From positions 105,332 through 169,331 of the forward strand of contig WHVD01000169.1 of NCBI GenBank assembly GCA_015178975.1: 64,000 bases of DNA, in the 5' to 3' direction. Positions 52,909 through 63,631 of this stretch are shown one piece after another; position 1 is the first letter of the stretch; every line of letters begins with the position of its first letter. The notes below the pieces were generated by a model. The model did no database searches, was not told where the DNA came from, and saw only the letters and a program-made list of their open reading frames with translations. This stretch comes from Hysterangium stoloniferum. Taxonomy: Eukaryota > Basidiomycota > Agaricomycetes > Hysterangiales > Hysterangiaceae. Position numbers and translations under genes: made by a program.

Positions 52909-55393
52909 TTAGAAGCAACTGGCCCAATGAGCATAGATTGCTGAGAAGACTTCATTGTGGCCCTCTGCCTTGGGCATAATATGAAAGCCTAGCCCAATTG
53001 AATGGGTGCACCAGAGAATCATCAGCCCTCCAGTTAAACCAGCCTTTTTGTATTGGCCATAATATTTTCCACATTCAGTCTCCTTCTTTATAATTTCTGC
53101 CTCTGTCATGCCATCCCTTGGTATCCCTGGATAAGATGGTTGCACCCAAATTGGTGGGCCACCATACCAGCTTCCAGAGACTCTCCAGTCCAGATGATTT
53201 GCTATATTTGTAGGAGGAGAGGGTGTGTGAAGTGAAAAGCTGCTATAAACCTGTTGAGCATGGTCAGAAAGCCACTGAGCATCCTTGAACAAGGGTTCTA
53301 TAAACTGCTCCCCAGTGTATGACAATATAATGTTTCCCATTGCTGGACACCATAATTGTAAATGTGGTGGGAGGATCTTTTTCACAGCTAATTCCTGCAG
53401 AAGAGAAACTGCTGTGAGAGGAACAAGCTGAAATATTATATCTTCTGCAGCAATCTTCAATTTGTCAGTTCAGGGTATTTGTGTGAGAAAGCATGAAAGA
53501 AACCCACCAGGCATAATAGTTCCCTGACTGGAACAATTTTTTTAGAATCAGATAGCAAGATGTAGAATTTCAAAAATTCTGAAATAACAGGATATAACTC
53601 TTGTTGCTGGAATGTGAGATTCACAGATGCTGGGGGGATTTTGGCAGTTAGCTCCTTTACTACTTTGCAAACACTGGGATTTGGATTTGCCATCCTGGAT
53701 GGCTTTAAATTAACTCCAGATACCTTTGGAGAATCCTTTGAAATCAAGCTTGGAGGATGAAGGCCAGAGATGCATTTGGTCACTGAATGTCCAATGCTGA
53801 CCCCATCAGCAATAACAATATTTGGATGAGGTCCACATATTGGACATTTCATACCAGTCTAACTGCTGAAGATCTGTAAAGGCAAACCAGACATGGGTGA
53901 AGGTTTCTGTGGAACAGAGAGGGGTTGGAGAATCTGCAGAAAGATAAAGATGATGAGTTGCAAACACAAATGCATTGAAAGGATTCTCTGCTGTAGTAAA
54001 AGTGTTAGCATACTGATTAAGAAGCTCATGTGTAAATCCAAATGCATTATTCCAGTTGAACATTCCAAGATCTCCAAGGTCAGGCCCATAATATCTTTGA
54101 TTGTGTTTACAGGTAATACTCTGTTGGAATTCAATTTTGCCAATATGTATATGCTCTCCATAGCCCAAATACAACAATTTCTTGGATTGTGGTTTCTCTT
54201 GGTAGATCTTCTGGTAAAATATTTCCACATTGGCATCTTGACATTGATTTCAATGGGAAATATTTAGGTGGGCTTTCAGGAAGCTGACATAGATAGTCAA
54301 GTTTGTCTTTAGGAAGTCATGCCCAATGGGACAGGAATTAGCAAATAAGATATAGGCTTTTCCACATAGTTAGGGACATGACAGATTGGTTCTCCTATTG
54401 ATTTTTCTTTGACATCTTCTATCCCAGTTTCTGCTAAAATTAATTGGTGGGCTTCATTGATTATCCCTGCACTGTGAGCACATACCTGAGGTAGTGGTTT
54501 GTGATGACAAAAGCCCCTTGTAGTGCAGGAATGACAACACCATGAACCATCTCTTGTTAATGACACAAAGACCCACTTGCCACCAGTTTGTGCTTCACCA
54601 GATGAACTGTGGATTGAGAAAATAAAGCAGCCCTTCCCCCTTGTCTCAGCTACAAGCTATGCAGCAGGGTAAGGTGTATTGGACTCAGGCTCCATAGATA
54701 GAATGAAATTTATGTGCTGAGAGAGAATTGTTGTATGGATACAATTATTTCCTGCACAGTCACAGGATAATGAGGCTTCTGATCCAGAAATAGGCAAATA
54801 TTGAACATGGAAGTATCTGTCAGTCTAAAAATTATTAATAAAACATTACACAGTGAAATGGAAGACCATACCTTTAGCATTTCAAGTTTTGGGTCCCAGT
54901 CTTGGAGAATAAAAGTTGAATGATCTAACCGGCTCGGCCCATCCTCTCCCAAGCAACACTCCCAATAAATAATATCCTGTTCTTGTAATTGAGAATTTTG
55001 GTTAATTTTCGAATTATTTTCTTCGCCATTTTTGAAGGAATTCAGTGCCACTGTGAAGATCTCCTGCTGTTCTCCCATATCCCCACTGAGTTCTGTTTCC
55101 CCCTCCTGCCCTACACCATTACCAATACTGTGGACTTTCCTTCATTGCTTGGATGTAGTATTACCATCCTGAATTACCCACTTTGATTTTGGAGGATTCC
55201 TCAAATTTATTTTTGCTTCTTTGGCTGTAGGCAAATCCTCACAGCCATTGCTGAGACCAATCACAGGGATATTGAAGGACAATAATAGAGATTCCTTTAC
55301 AGAAGGGCCTGGAGACTGATCCACAACAGATATATCAAAGGATAGCATTTTTCCTGTATTCTTTTTCCTGCCATTTTGGCCTGTGGTGGTCAT
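52909..55393 (-). pseudogene. KDZ-type transposase remnant (N-terminal and cysteine-cluster part)
   Basis: The minus-strand frame from ATG 55393 (MTTTGQNGRKK) has a TGA at 55142, a likely ~48-nt intron near 54870-54823 and later frameshifts. It then shows SWCCHSCTTRGFCHHK (SWIM/cysteine-cluster-like, near 54540), MKCPICGPHPNIVIADGVS (near 53850) and GFHIMPKAEGHNEVFSA with IYAHW (near 52950). These blocks match the cysteine-cluster-associated Kyakuja-Dileera-Zisupton transposases expanded in mushrooms. Sequence ends abruptly at 52909, before any catalytic DDE core, so the copy is 3'-truncated. Assignment rests on recalled motif order. Confidence 0.6.
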
Positions 55394-55439
55394 TTTCTTC
55401 AGGGTGGAAATATTGAGGAAAGATGGTAACAGGCTGTCA

Positions 55440-55830
55440 CTGTGCCTCCTGTTTGTGAGGTACCATACACCCATATTTGGAGTTTGTAAATGGTTCCAAA
55501 TAGGTCTTATTATACTCCCAGACTTGTAGTACAATTATTGGAACATCTATATAGTCTTCACTTACTCCTCAGTTTTAATCTTGACTTAGTTTCTTATCTC
55601 TTCTGTCTTTCTGTATGCTCAATTTCCAGAACTCTCCAGAACTCCAAGTATCTGTAAACACTCTGGCATATATCTGCCCTCTGAAATATGGACACCCAAG
55701 TGAGTACACAAGGGCACAGCACATAAGCTGAAGCCAAGTCTATCCCATACTCTGGTAATATTCTGATACTCCCCAGACTAATCCCTGGAAACTCCCAGAC
55801 TAATTCTCTGGAACTCTGTGGACATCTCCT
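55440..55830 (+). repeat. Gypsy D-type LTR relic
   Basis: Plus-strand relative of 29198-29773 and 37141-42767. LTR hairpin at 55713-55735. Neither end is clean. Confidence 0.6.
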
Positions 55831-56641
55831 GTATTTCATCATATGATGCCTCAGTTATGGAGCCTTAACCAATTTTAAATCCTTTAAGGACATGATGAAT
55901 GATTGATGAAGGGTATGTTTGCATAGTCTCTGCAGAGGGATCCACAAGTCTGTTGGATCTGGGATTCCTTTTGGTGTTTTGTAGCAGGCACTGCCATGCT
56001 GCACTGCCAGTTAGTGTTGTGAGGAAATTTCTCTTTTGGAGCAAAAATATTCTAATGTGCATGCTCGGAGTGTCAATAATAATAAAGGAATAACAAATAT
56101 TGCACAGATTGGTGCAAAGAGAGAAATACCTCATTGCATGTCAGGTGTGTAGATGGTTTGATGTGTCAGGATCAGTTTCCCTGAAAAGTACACACTGTTT
56201 CCACTTGAATCTAGAGGGAGCCAGGAGGATGGAAAATACCAAACCATTATATCAGGAATCTGGCAATCTGGGTAAAAACTGACACACATAGTTATTGGCT
56301 ATGTAACATGCACATCTTCAAATATTCCACAAAACTAACATTTTGGGTGTACCTCCCATATACACTACAATATTCTTTTGATGCCTTTAAGGATAGTTTG
56401 AACAATAATTGTGGACAATTGTGTAACCTGACCCTGACCCTGACAGTGTCTGTGACATTGCAATCATTATTACAGAGTGTGTGTCATGAATAATACACTA
56501 GTATTTATCTCAATATCTAACTCCTCATATGTGTAACAATATTCCTAAGTTGACATGAGTGTTGGCAATTGCAAGTGGTACACAATTTTGATTCCCATCT
56601 TTATCAGGGATTTGGGAATGTCTACACACATTATGTAGACT
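55831..56641. other. Unassigned, one weak minus-strand frame
   Basis: The frame 56134-55865 contains the protein-like block QNTKRNPRSNRLVDPSAETM but no recognised domain. The remainder shows only AT-rich sequence with a short CCTGACC repeat near 56430. Confidence 0.3.
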
Positions 56642-57361
56642 TGTTAAGAACTGGAAACTGACTGATGTCGGTGGCCGACAGGGACCGATCGGAAGGACTT
56701 GGCTTCAGCTTATGTGCTGCGCCCTCGCAAATATCCGTAGGTTGTCCTTAAATTTCGGGCGGGCGAAGACCAATCCTAGCGAGTACCTTTCGGCGTGATA
56801 CCAATCGGAATCGAAGGACAAGTCGAGCGTCGGGCCAAGGGGTCGGGGCCGGAAGTGGGCGAGCGCACGCGAAGGCGGATGGGGGGATTCTGAGTATGAG
56901 ACTGATACAGGCGTATGAGGGTATTCTGAGTCGATATTCTGATTGCCTAGTAACTACAACTACAGCGGGTTCATATACAAGTAACAGGCGTCTGGAAAAT
57001 ACTAATGGGGAGAAGGGCGGAACACGGTATTAACAATAAGCTTGACTAGGAACGGGAAGTTTATGATTAGTTCGGAGGCCGATGATAACCGAGAGCAGGA
57101 TTACGATAAAAGGAAATAGTTCAAGGACTACAAATATAGATAGACATATGCGAAACATAAGATTGAACAGATCAACATAATAAAGGGGACGTATCAAAGT
57201 TTGACCAGACAATACGAGTTGTTTTGACGTGGGCGTAAACGGAGTTTGATCTTCGCAAAAACATTCATCAGCTTCGGGGCCGATGGTTTCCGAGAGGGTG
57301 ACTTGTCATTGACAAGTGGTGATAACCTCGGGACCGATAGGGTTGCGACACGGTCGTAACA
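56642..57361 (-). repeat. 3' LTR of Gypsy E (720 bp)
   Basis: On the minus strand TGTTACGACCG (from 57361) to GTTCTTAACA (56642). LTR hairpin at 56701-56723. Confidence 0.9.
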
Positions 57362-57534
57362 GTATCTCCCCTTTTGGCCGAAATCCCAAGGAGGCCGAAA
57401 ATCTAGATCCCGTACGTAAAACTTGTCGGGTACGGCTGGGTGTGTCAAAACATCATGTGACTCGGCAAAAATTTGCATATAAAAGTTTGAGGGTTCCTGG
57501 CGCTTGAAATTTTACTTCTCTTCCTTTAACCACC
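57362..57534 (+). promoter_or_regulatory. Putative promoter of the antisense gene in Gypsy E
   Basis: TATAAAA at 57478-57484 lies about 50 bp upstream of an ATG in strong context (CACCATGACC at 57531-57540). A CT-rich TTACTTCTCTTCC stretch is in between. The same DNA holds the retrotransposon polypurine tract on the other strand. Confidence 0.5.
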
Positions 57535-58513
57535 ATGACCATAGGCTTGGGGTCAAAGCCCTTCCCGGTTAGGTTAACAGTTGCGCCCATGTCGGTGCGG
57601 AGTGGTACGGCGAACGCGAAGGAGCGTCGGCGTATACTTGAGCAGAAGAAAAAGGCGCGTGAAGAGGAGGAGCGGAAGGAGAAGGAGGAGTTGGCGGCCA
57701 TCGAGGCCGAGGAGAAGAAACAGGCAGCAGAGGAGGCCGCGCGCAAGCACTGGGAAGCAGTGCTTGCAAAGAACAAGCAGCAGGAGGCCGATCGGGCGTG
57801 AGAGGAGGCGGCGAAAAAGAAGCGGGAGGGAAAGGTAAGTCAGCTCTGGTGTCTTTTGCGAACCTTACTGACAATATTTGTTAGCGCAAGGCTGCAACGC
57901 CTTTGGAATCCGATGACGAAGAGGGAGAGGAGGATGAGGAGGATGCACCGGGGCCGTCGAGCCCCAAGGTGGGTTCGATTTCCTTAAAATAAGACTTCCT
58001 AAATAATTTTTTCTATAGAAACAAAAGCAGGCCCCCAAGGCGGGGCCCGAAAATGACCCCAAGTGCAATTGGTGCACGAAACGGGGTCGAACCTGTCATC
58101 CCTGGACCAATGGTCGGGGCCGCACTTGTCAAGAGTGCGCTGATCAGAAGCTTGGGTGTGTTTTCCCGGGGGCCGATGGTTCATTCCAGGAGCGACAGGC
58201 CGATGCTCTAGAAGAGCAAAACCACCTCATGCGGACCTACTTCTCGGAGACGAGTCGGTACCGATATGAGACGTTGCGACAACAAGGGCTCATAACTGAG
58301 CAATTGCGACTCTTGGGCGTCGGGCTGGAGAAACAGACCAGTGTTATTGAGTCTCTCGGTGGTCAACTTGAGCAGTATTTGGAAGTCTCGAGTTGCGGTG
58401 GGCATGAAATTGGGGTTTCGGAGAAGGTCGGTGGTGTGGTATCGGTGGCTGTCGGTGTGGAGGAGGGTTCGGAGGCCGGAGAGGAGGGAGAAGTTGTAGA
58501 GGGAGAAACTTAG
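57535..58513 (+). CDS. Spliced Zn2Cys6-type protein gene, antisense inside Gypsy E (one in-frame stop)
   Basis: Three exons joined in phase 0 by two 50-nt introns: 57535-57834, 57885-57968 and 58019-58513 (GTAAGT..GTTAG and GTGGGT..TATAG). The product is about 292 residues. Residues 20-100 form a Lys/Glu-rich coiled coil, and 101-128 are acidic. Residues 144-175 fit C-x2-C-x6-C-x10-C-x2-C-x6-C, the Zn(II)2Cys6 binuclear cluster of fungal DNA-binding proteins. A second coiled-coil-like stretch (about 190-245) and a Gly/Glu-rich tail follow. One TGA at 57799 (codon 89) interrupts it, where CGA before EEAAKKK is likely. It converges on pol, 96 bp apart. Probable nuclear DNA-binding protein; target unknown. 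Confidence 0.75.
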
Positions 58514-58609
58514 ATAGTGAAAATATATCGGTTTTTCTTTTAAACAAACAAATCATAGCGTGAAAACATAAGGCATAGTCGGAAAAAGGTCGGGTACCGT
58601 GTGATAGAC

Positions 58610-61600
58610 TTATAAAAAATTGAGAGGACCGGGTTTGTTCAGATAAGCTTGGTGAAACCCTAAAACGATTTCCGAGGCATTACCGAGCTCTGTAGCTAGG
58701 ATCCATGAAGTTTCTTCATCTGTACGTTCATAGCCAGCCCATTTGACCAAATAAAGTAATTTGCATGAGCGTCGGCGATTGTCGATTTTTGAGTCTAGGA
58801 TTTCTGATATCTCAAATTCGGGTTCCCCATCAATAATCACGGGTGGAGGTGGTGGTTGTATGCGATCCGGTATACTGTTAGGAACACAAGGTTCTAACAT
58901 AGATACATGAAATACCGGGTGCACTGCACGCATGTTGTCGGGGAGCCGAAGCGTCCATGAAAGCGTGCCGGCTTGTGCTATAACTTCAAAAGGACCTAAA
59001 TATTTTTCAGAGAGCTTCTTAGAAGGTCTAGTAGTTCGGAAAAACTCGGCTTTAACGAATACTCGGTCCCCAATCTTGAAATCAGGAGGTGGAAGTCGGT
59101 TTTTATCCGCAGACCGTTGGTATCGTTCTTGAGCCATTGTGATAGTTTTATGAAGTTCTTGATGTAGCTCGTCAAGGTTTGTAACAAAGTCTTGAGCACG
59201 GGCGGATGCGAGATCGCGTTCCGGGTGGATTGCGATGTTGGGGTTGTAGCCTTTATTTGCGAAGAAAGGCGAAATGCCGGTAGTGGCATTTGGTGCGTTG
59301 TTATATGCGAATTCAGCTAGCGGTAGTAGTGATTTCCAATTGTCTTGTTGATAGTTGCAGTAGACACGGATGTATTGTTCCAAGGTCTGATTCATGCGTT
59401 CGGTTTGTCCATCGCCTTCCGGGTGATAGCCTGAAGTGAAATGTAGCTTCATGTCTAGTGCTTTTCCGAGTGACCTAAAGAAGTGAGAAACAAACTCGGA
59501 TCCGCGATCGGATGTGACATGTGACGGAACGCCATGCTTGGAGAATACGTGGGTGACGAATAATTCAGCTAACTGTACAGATGTTATCGTGTCATATGTT
59601 GGAATGAAAATACTTTGCTTTGAGAGCTGATCCACAACAACTAGGATTGCTGTGTGACCTTCGGATGCCGGTAGGTGCTCGATAAAATCCATAGAAATCG
59701 AGTTCCAAGGTTTTTCCGGTATCGGTAATTGTTTGAGTAGGCCATATGGTTTGTGTCGCTGTGATTTAGAGCGTAAACACGTAGTACAGGATTTACAATA
59801 GTGCTTAACAAAATCTCGGATGCCAGGCCATGTATATTCTCTTCTAATGAGTGAGAGGGTCTTATTGAGGCCGAAATGTCCTGAGATTGGGTGGTCGTGC
59901 TTATGTTGTAGGATTCGCAGCCGAAGGGTGTTGGAATCTGGTACATAAATGCGATTGTCAAATCTAATGAAACCTTGTGAGTCCAATGACCATCAGGGTT
60001 GATCGGGGTCGGACGGGTTATCGAGGTGTGCTTTGGTGACTGGGTCTAATGGAATTGCCGATAGTATATCTTGATGTAACTTTTCGGTATCCATAAGGAT
60101 AACACTTCGCAAGACTGGATGAATGAGGTAAGTGGCTCGGATAGACGCGGACAGTTGTTCCGATGAAAACATAGGTTTGAAATTATGCGGGTTAACTGTG
60201 GCGTAGTCGCTACTCCCCTCTTTAAGATAGACGTCCCATCGTCTAGTCATAGCGTCGGGTTTTCCACCAAGGCGGCTGGGGCGGAAACAAATTACCATGT
60301 TGAAAGCAGAGAGGTATTCGGACCATCGAGCTTGTCGACGGGTGAGAAGTTTTGTGGTTGAAAAGTAAACTAAATTTTTGTGGTCTGTAATAACATCTAC
60401 CGGATGGGCTGATCCTTCCAAATAATGTCGCCATGTCTTGAAAGCTTCAAATAATGCGAGTAATTCCTTATCGTGAACGTCATAGTTGAGTTTGGGCGCC
60501 GAAAATGTGCGAGACAGAAAAGCTACTGGGTGTACTTCACCATCGGTGTCCAGAATGGACAATATCGCGGCAAGCGCATAGTCCGAAGCATCAGTTTCCA
60601 TGATGAGTTGAACGTCGGGCTTCCAGTGTGACAAAATAGGGGCGGATGTAAACGCACTTTTCAATTCCTGGAATGCCGATCGGCATTCTTCGGAGAAAAT
60701 CCACGGGGCGTCTTTACGAGTAAGACGGGTGAGCGGGACGGTAATTTTTGAGTAGTTGTGAATGAAACGACGATAAAAATTGGTGAAGCCTAGAAAGGAT
60801 TGAATATCCTTAACCTTCCGGGGTTCCGGCCAATCTTGAATGACTTGAATTTTAGAGTCGTCCATGCGGAGACCGTCAGGTCCCATCATAAACCCTAAAT
60901 ATTCAACTGTGTCGACATCAAAAGAACATTTTTTACCATTTGCAAAAAGACCATGTTTTCGGAGTCTTCGGAGAACTTCACGAACGTGTCCGTCATGAAG
61001 TGTAGGATCTTCGGAGAATATGAGGATGTCGTCTAAATACACAATGACAAAGACATCGAGGAGGTCGGAAAAGACGTCGTTGATAAAACGTTGAAAGACC
61101 GACGGAGCGTTGGTGAGGCCGAAAGGCATTACTAACCATTCAAAGGAGCCATAGCGAGTGCGAAAAGCCGTTTTCCATTCGTCGCCTTTGGCGATCTGAA
61201 CCAAATGATAGGCATGCTTGAGATCTATCTTTGTATAGATTCGGGCCTTCCAAGGGGCATCGAGTAAATCGGAGATTAATGGTAATGGGTACTTGTCTTT
61301 TCGAGTGATCACATTTAGTCCTCGAAAATCAACGCAAAGTCGAAGGGAACCGTCCTTTTTCCGAACAAATAGGACGGGGGCTCCATAAGGAGACTTTGAG
61401 GGTCGGATAAAACCTATAGCCAAATGTTCGTCCAAGAAATCTCAGATAGCCGATAGTTTGGACTGCGAGAGAGGATAAACCGGGCCTAGGGGCGGATGTG
61501 AACCATCTTCAATATCAATTTTCAAATCGTAAGGCCTGTGAGGGGCGAGTCGATCGGCTTTTTGTTTACTGAAGACATCTGCAAATTCATGGTATTTTTT

Positions 61601-62278
61601 AGGAACACCTTCTAAATCTGCGATTGGTTCGGTCACCGGGGATGCAAAGCGACCAGTGACTTCGTCAACTTTAAGATTGACTGTAAATGCTCGGGAGCCA
61701 TCCAACTTGATGGCTCTCATAAAAGCTGTGGCATTTATTAGAGAGACGGGCGGCGGAGAGCTCGGATTTGCCACGGGGGCCAGAGGTGCTGTAGAGGCCA
61801 TATTTGCCGAGACAGGCGGAAACGGACCAGTCGTAACGGGCGTCGACGGGGTTCGGAAATGGATACTGCCCAATACCCAATCAATCAACGGATTGTAGCG
61901 GGTGAGCCAGTTATGTCCTAGAACCACGGAGCAGCTCGGGTCCAACTGTGTTACAAAAAACGTAACTGTCTGAAAGGTTCCACACGGGAACCGAAGTCGG
62001 AGTTCGCAGGCTTGCGAGATTATGGAGTTTGGGGTACCATCAAAGAGTCGGAGCGGAATCAGATCTATTGCGTAGGTTTTTAACTGATTTTTTCTGGAAA
62101 AACTTGTATCTATAAAACAATGGGTTGAACCTGAATCTATGAGAGCTCGAAATGTGAGACTCCTGAGAGGTTCTGAAGTAAGATTTATGAACAAAGAATT
62201 AGGATCATACAAGGCGGATGCGTTAAGATGACAATTTTCCGGTGTGCGAGGAGATTCAACGCAACTCTCCAAACGCAC
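58610..62278 (-). pseudogene. pol: Gypsy E pol: protease, RT, RNase H, integrase, chromodomain
   Basis: One frame broken only by TGA at 61442-61444 and 59993-59995, both where Arg is expected. Protease FRALIDSGSTHCFID (D-S-G, near 62150), [13 protein letters not shown] (near 61040), RNase [15 protein letters not shown] (near 60590) and [11 protein letters not shown] (near 60380), integrase zinc domain (H..H..C..C, 59880-59760), core SMDFIEHLP (near 59680), TSDRGSEF (near 59500), GDGQTERMNQ (near 59400) and a chromodomain (LLYLVKWAGYERTDEETSW, 58800-58700). Close in layout to the basidiomycete Tf/marY1-like chromoviruses. Confidence 0.93.
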
Positions 62279-62299
62279 GGAATCCAGAGAGTTGCTTAA

Positions 62300-63594
62300 T
62301 CTTTTTTCAACTTGACAGCCGGCTTGGCCGGTTGTGAGGTCATGGCCGTATTAGCCAATCGGGCTTTTGTGGCTTTTGGGCAAGCAGCGACTCGGTGTCC
62401 TGGATCTGCGCACAACAAACAAAGGTTGTTGTCCATTCGGCGTTGCTTTTCCTGTGGTAGGAGCTTGCCATCGGAGCCGAGTTTGCCAGTTAAGTCGGGT
62501 TTGTCTTTGTCTTGATACTTATTCGACTGTTTGCCCTTGCCTTTTTTGTCGTTAGACCCTTTGTTTTCGGACTTCTTATCGGAAGTCGAGTTGCCAGTGT
62601 TATTGGTGTTTTGATTACCAGACTTGTTGGCATTCTTGTTGTCCGATGATTTTTTGTCCGACGGGTTTTCACGACTGATTTCCGAACGTCATTCCCAGTA
62701 TCGAGCGTCTGCGTTTTGGGCTTTCAGGCACATGAGAGGGAGGGTTTTCGGCTTGCTGGTCTCTCCTTTGGAAACTTCGTCTTTGAGGCGAGACGGAAGG
62801 CCGGAGTAAAACTGGTAGCGGAGGGCCAAATCGCCCCAGTCGCAACGCGTGGCGAGGTTGTTGAACTGGACGATATAATCGGTGATGCGCTGAGTGTCTT
62901 TCATTTTGAGATTAGAAAGCGCGGTTTCGGTATCGCCGGTTTGGTCATAGGGACCGAAGTTGGTTTCGAGTTCCTCGACAAAGGCATCCCAATCGTGGAG
63001 CCAATCGGGGTCTTCGGAGGTGAGGCCAGAAAATGCAGGTTCAAACCAGGCTGCTGCGGAATCCTTAAGGTAAGAGAGTGCGAAGTTTACCTTTCGGTCA
63101 TCCGTTGCGAATGCAGCCGGGTGGTCCCGAAAGTTGAATCGACATTGCATAAGAAATGTCGGCAATTTCTTCGGGTTTGAGCCAGTAAATGGCTCAGTTT
63201 GTTGACTCGGGTTTGCCCAGGTTCCTTTTCCTTGATATTGTTTTTTGAGGAATTCATTAAGGGATCCTAGAGTACCTGAAAACAATTCCCGTGTCTCTTC
63301 AGGGTCGAGAGCCGGTTTCTTTTTCATGGATTTCTTGGAACCACTAGCCTGAGGTTGGTCGCCATCCTCGGGTTCGTGTTCCGAAAACTGGTTGATTGTT
63401 AATCTCCTCAGTTGCTTCGGGATCGGTTGCTTCAGTTACTTCTTCAGCATCGCCGGTAATCTCCACAAAGTGAGATTCTTCGGAGGTTTCTGGTAGCGGA
63501 GTTCTCTGAGTAGCTCGGGCTGTATACAGAAAAGGAGACTTGAGAGTGAAGATTCTGCTTTGCCGCTAGGCTTGGCATTTCTTCTCGGAGGCAT
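62300..63594 (-). pseudogene. gag: Gypsy E gag
   Basis: ATG 63594 (MPPRRNAKPSGK) is 38 bp from the 5' LTR, matching the MPPRR start of Gypsy C. The first ~90 codons need one or two frame changes before the intact core at 63327-62689 (TFLMQCRFNF, AAWFEPAFSGL, LETNFGPYDQTGD, YIVQFNNLA). TGA at 62689-62691 follows RYWE. A Lys/Asn/Ser linker and one CCHC knuckle (CLLCADPGHRVAAC, near 62385-62425) follow, and a frame change leads into the protease. Confidence 0.82.
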
Positions 63595-63631
63595 GATTAA
63601 CGGAAAATGCGAGTGTGAAATCAGAATATAC

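Noticed and set aside
57569-57874. Pro/Ser-rich minus-strand frame
   Set aside because: It is the complement of the Lys/Glu-rich exon of the zinc-cluster gene, which has a splice-consistent frame and a motif.
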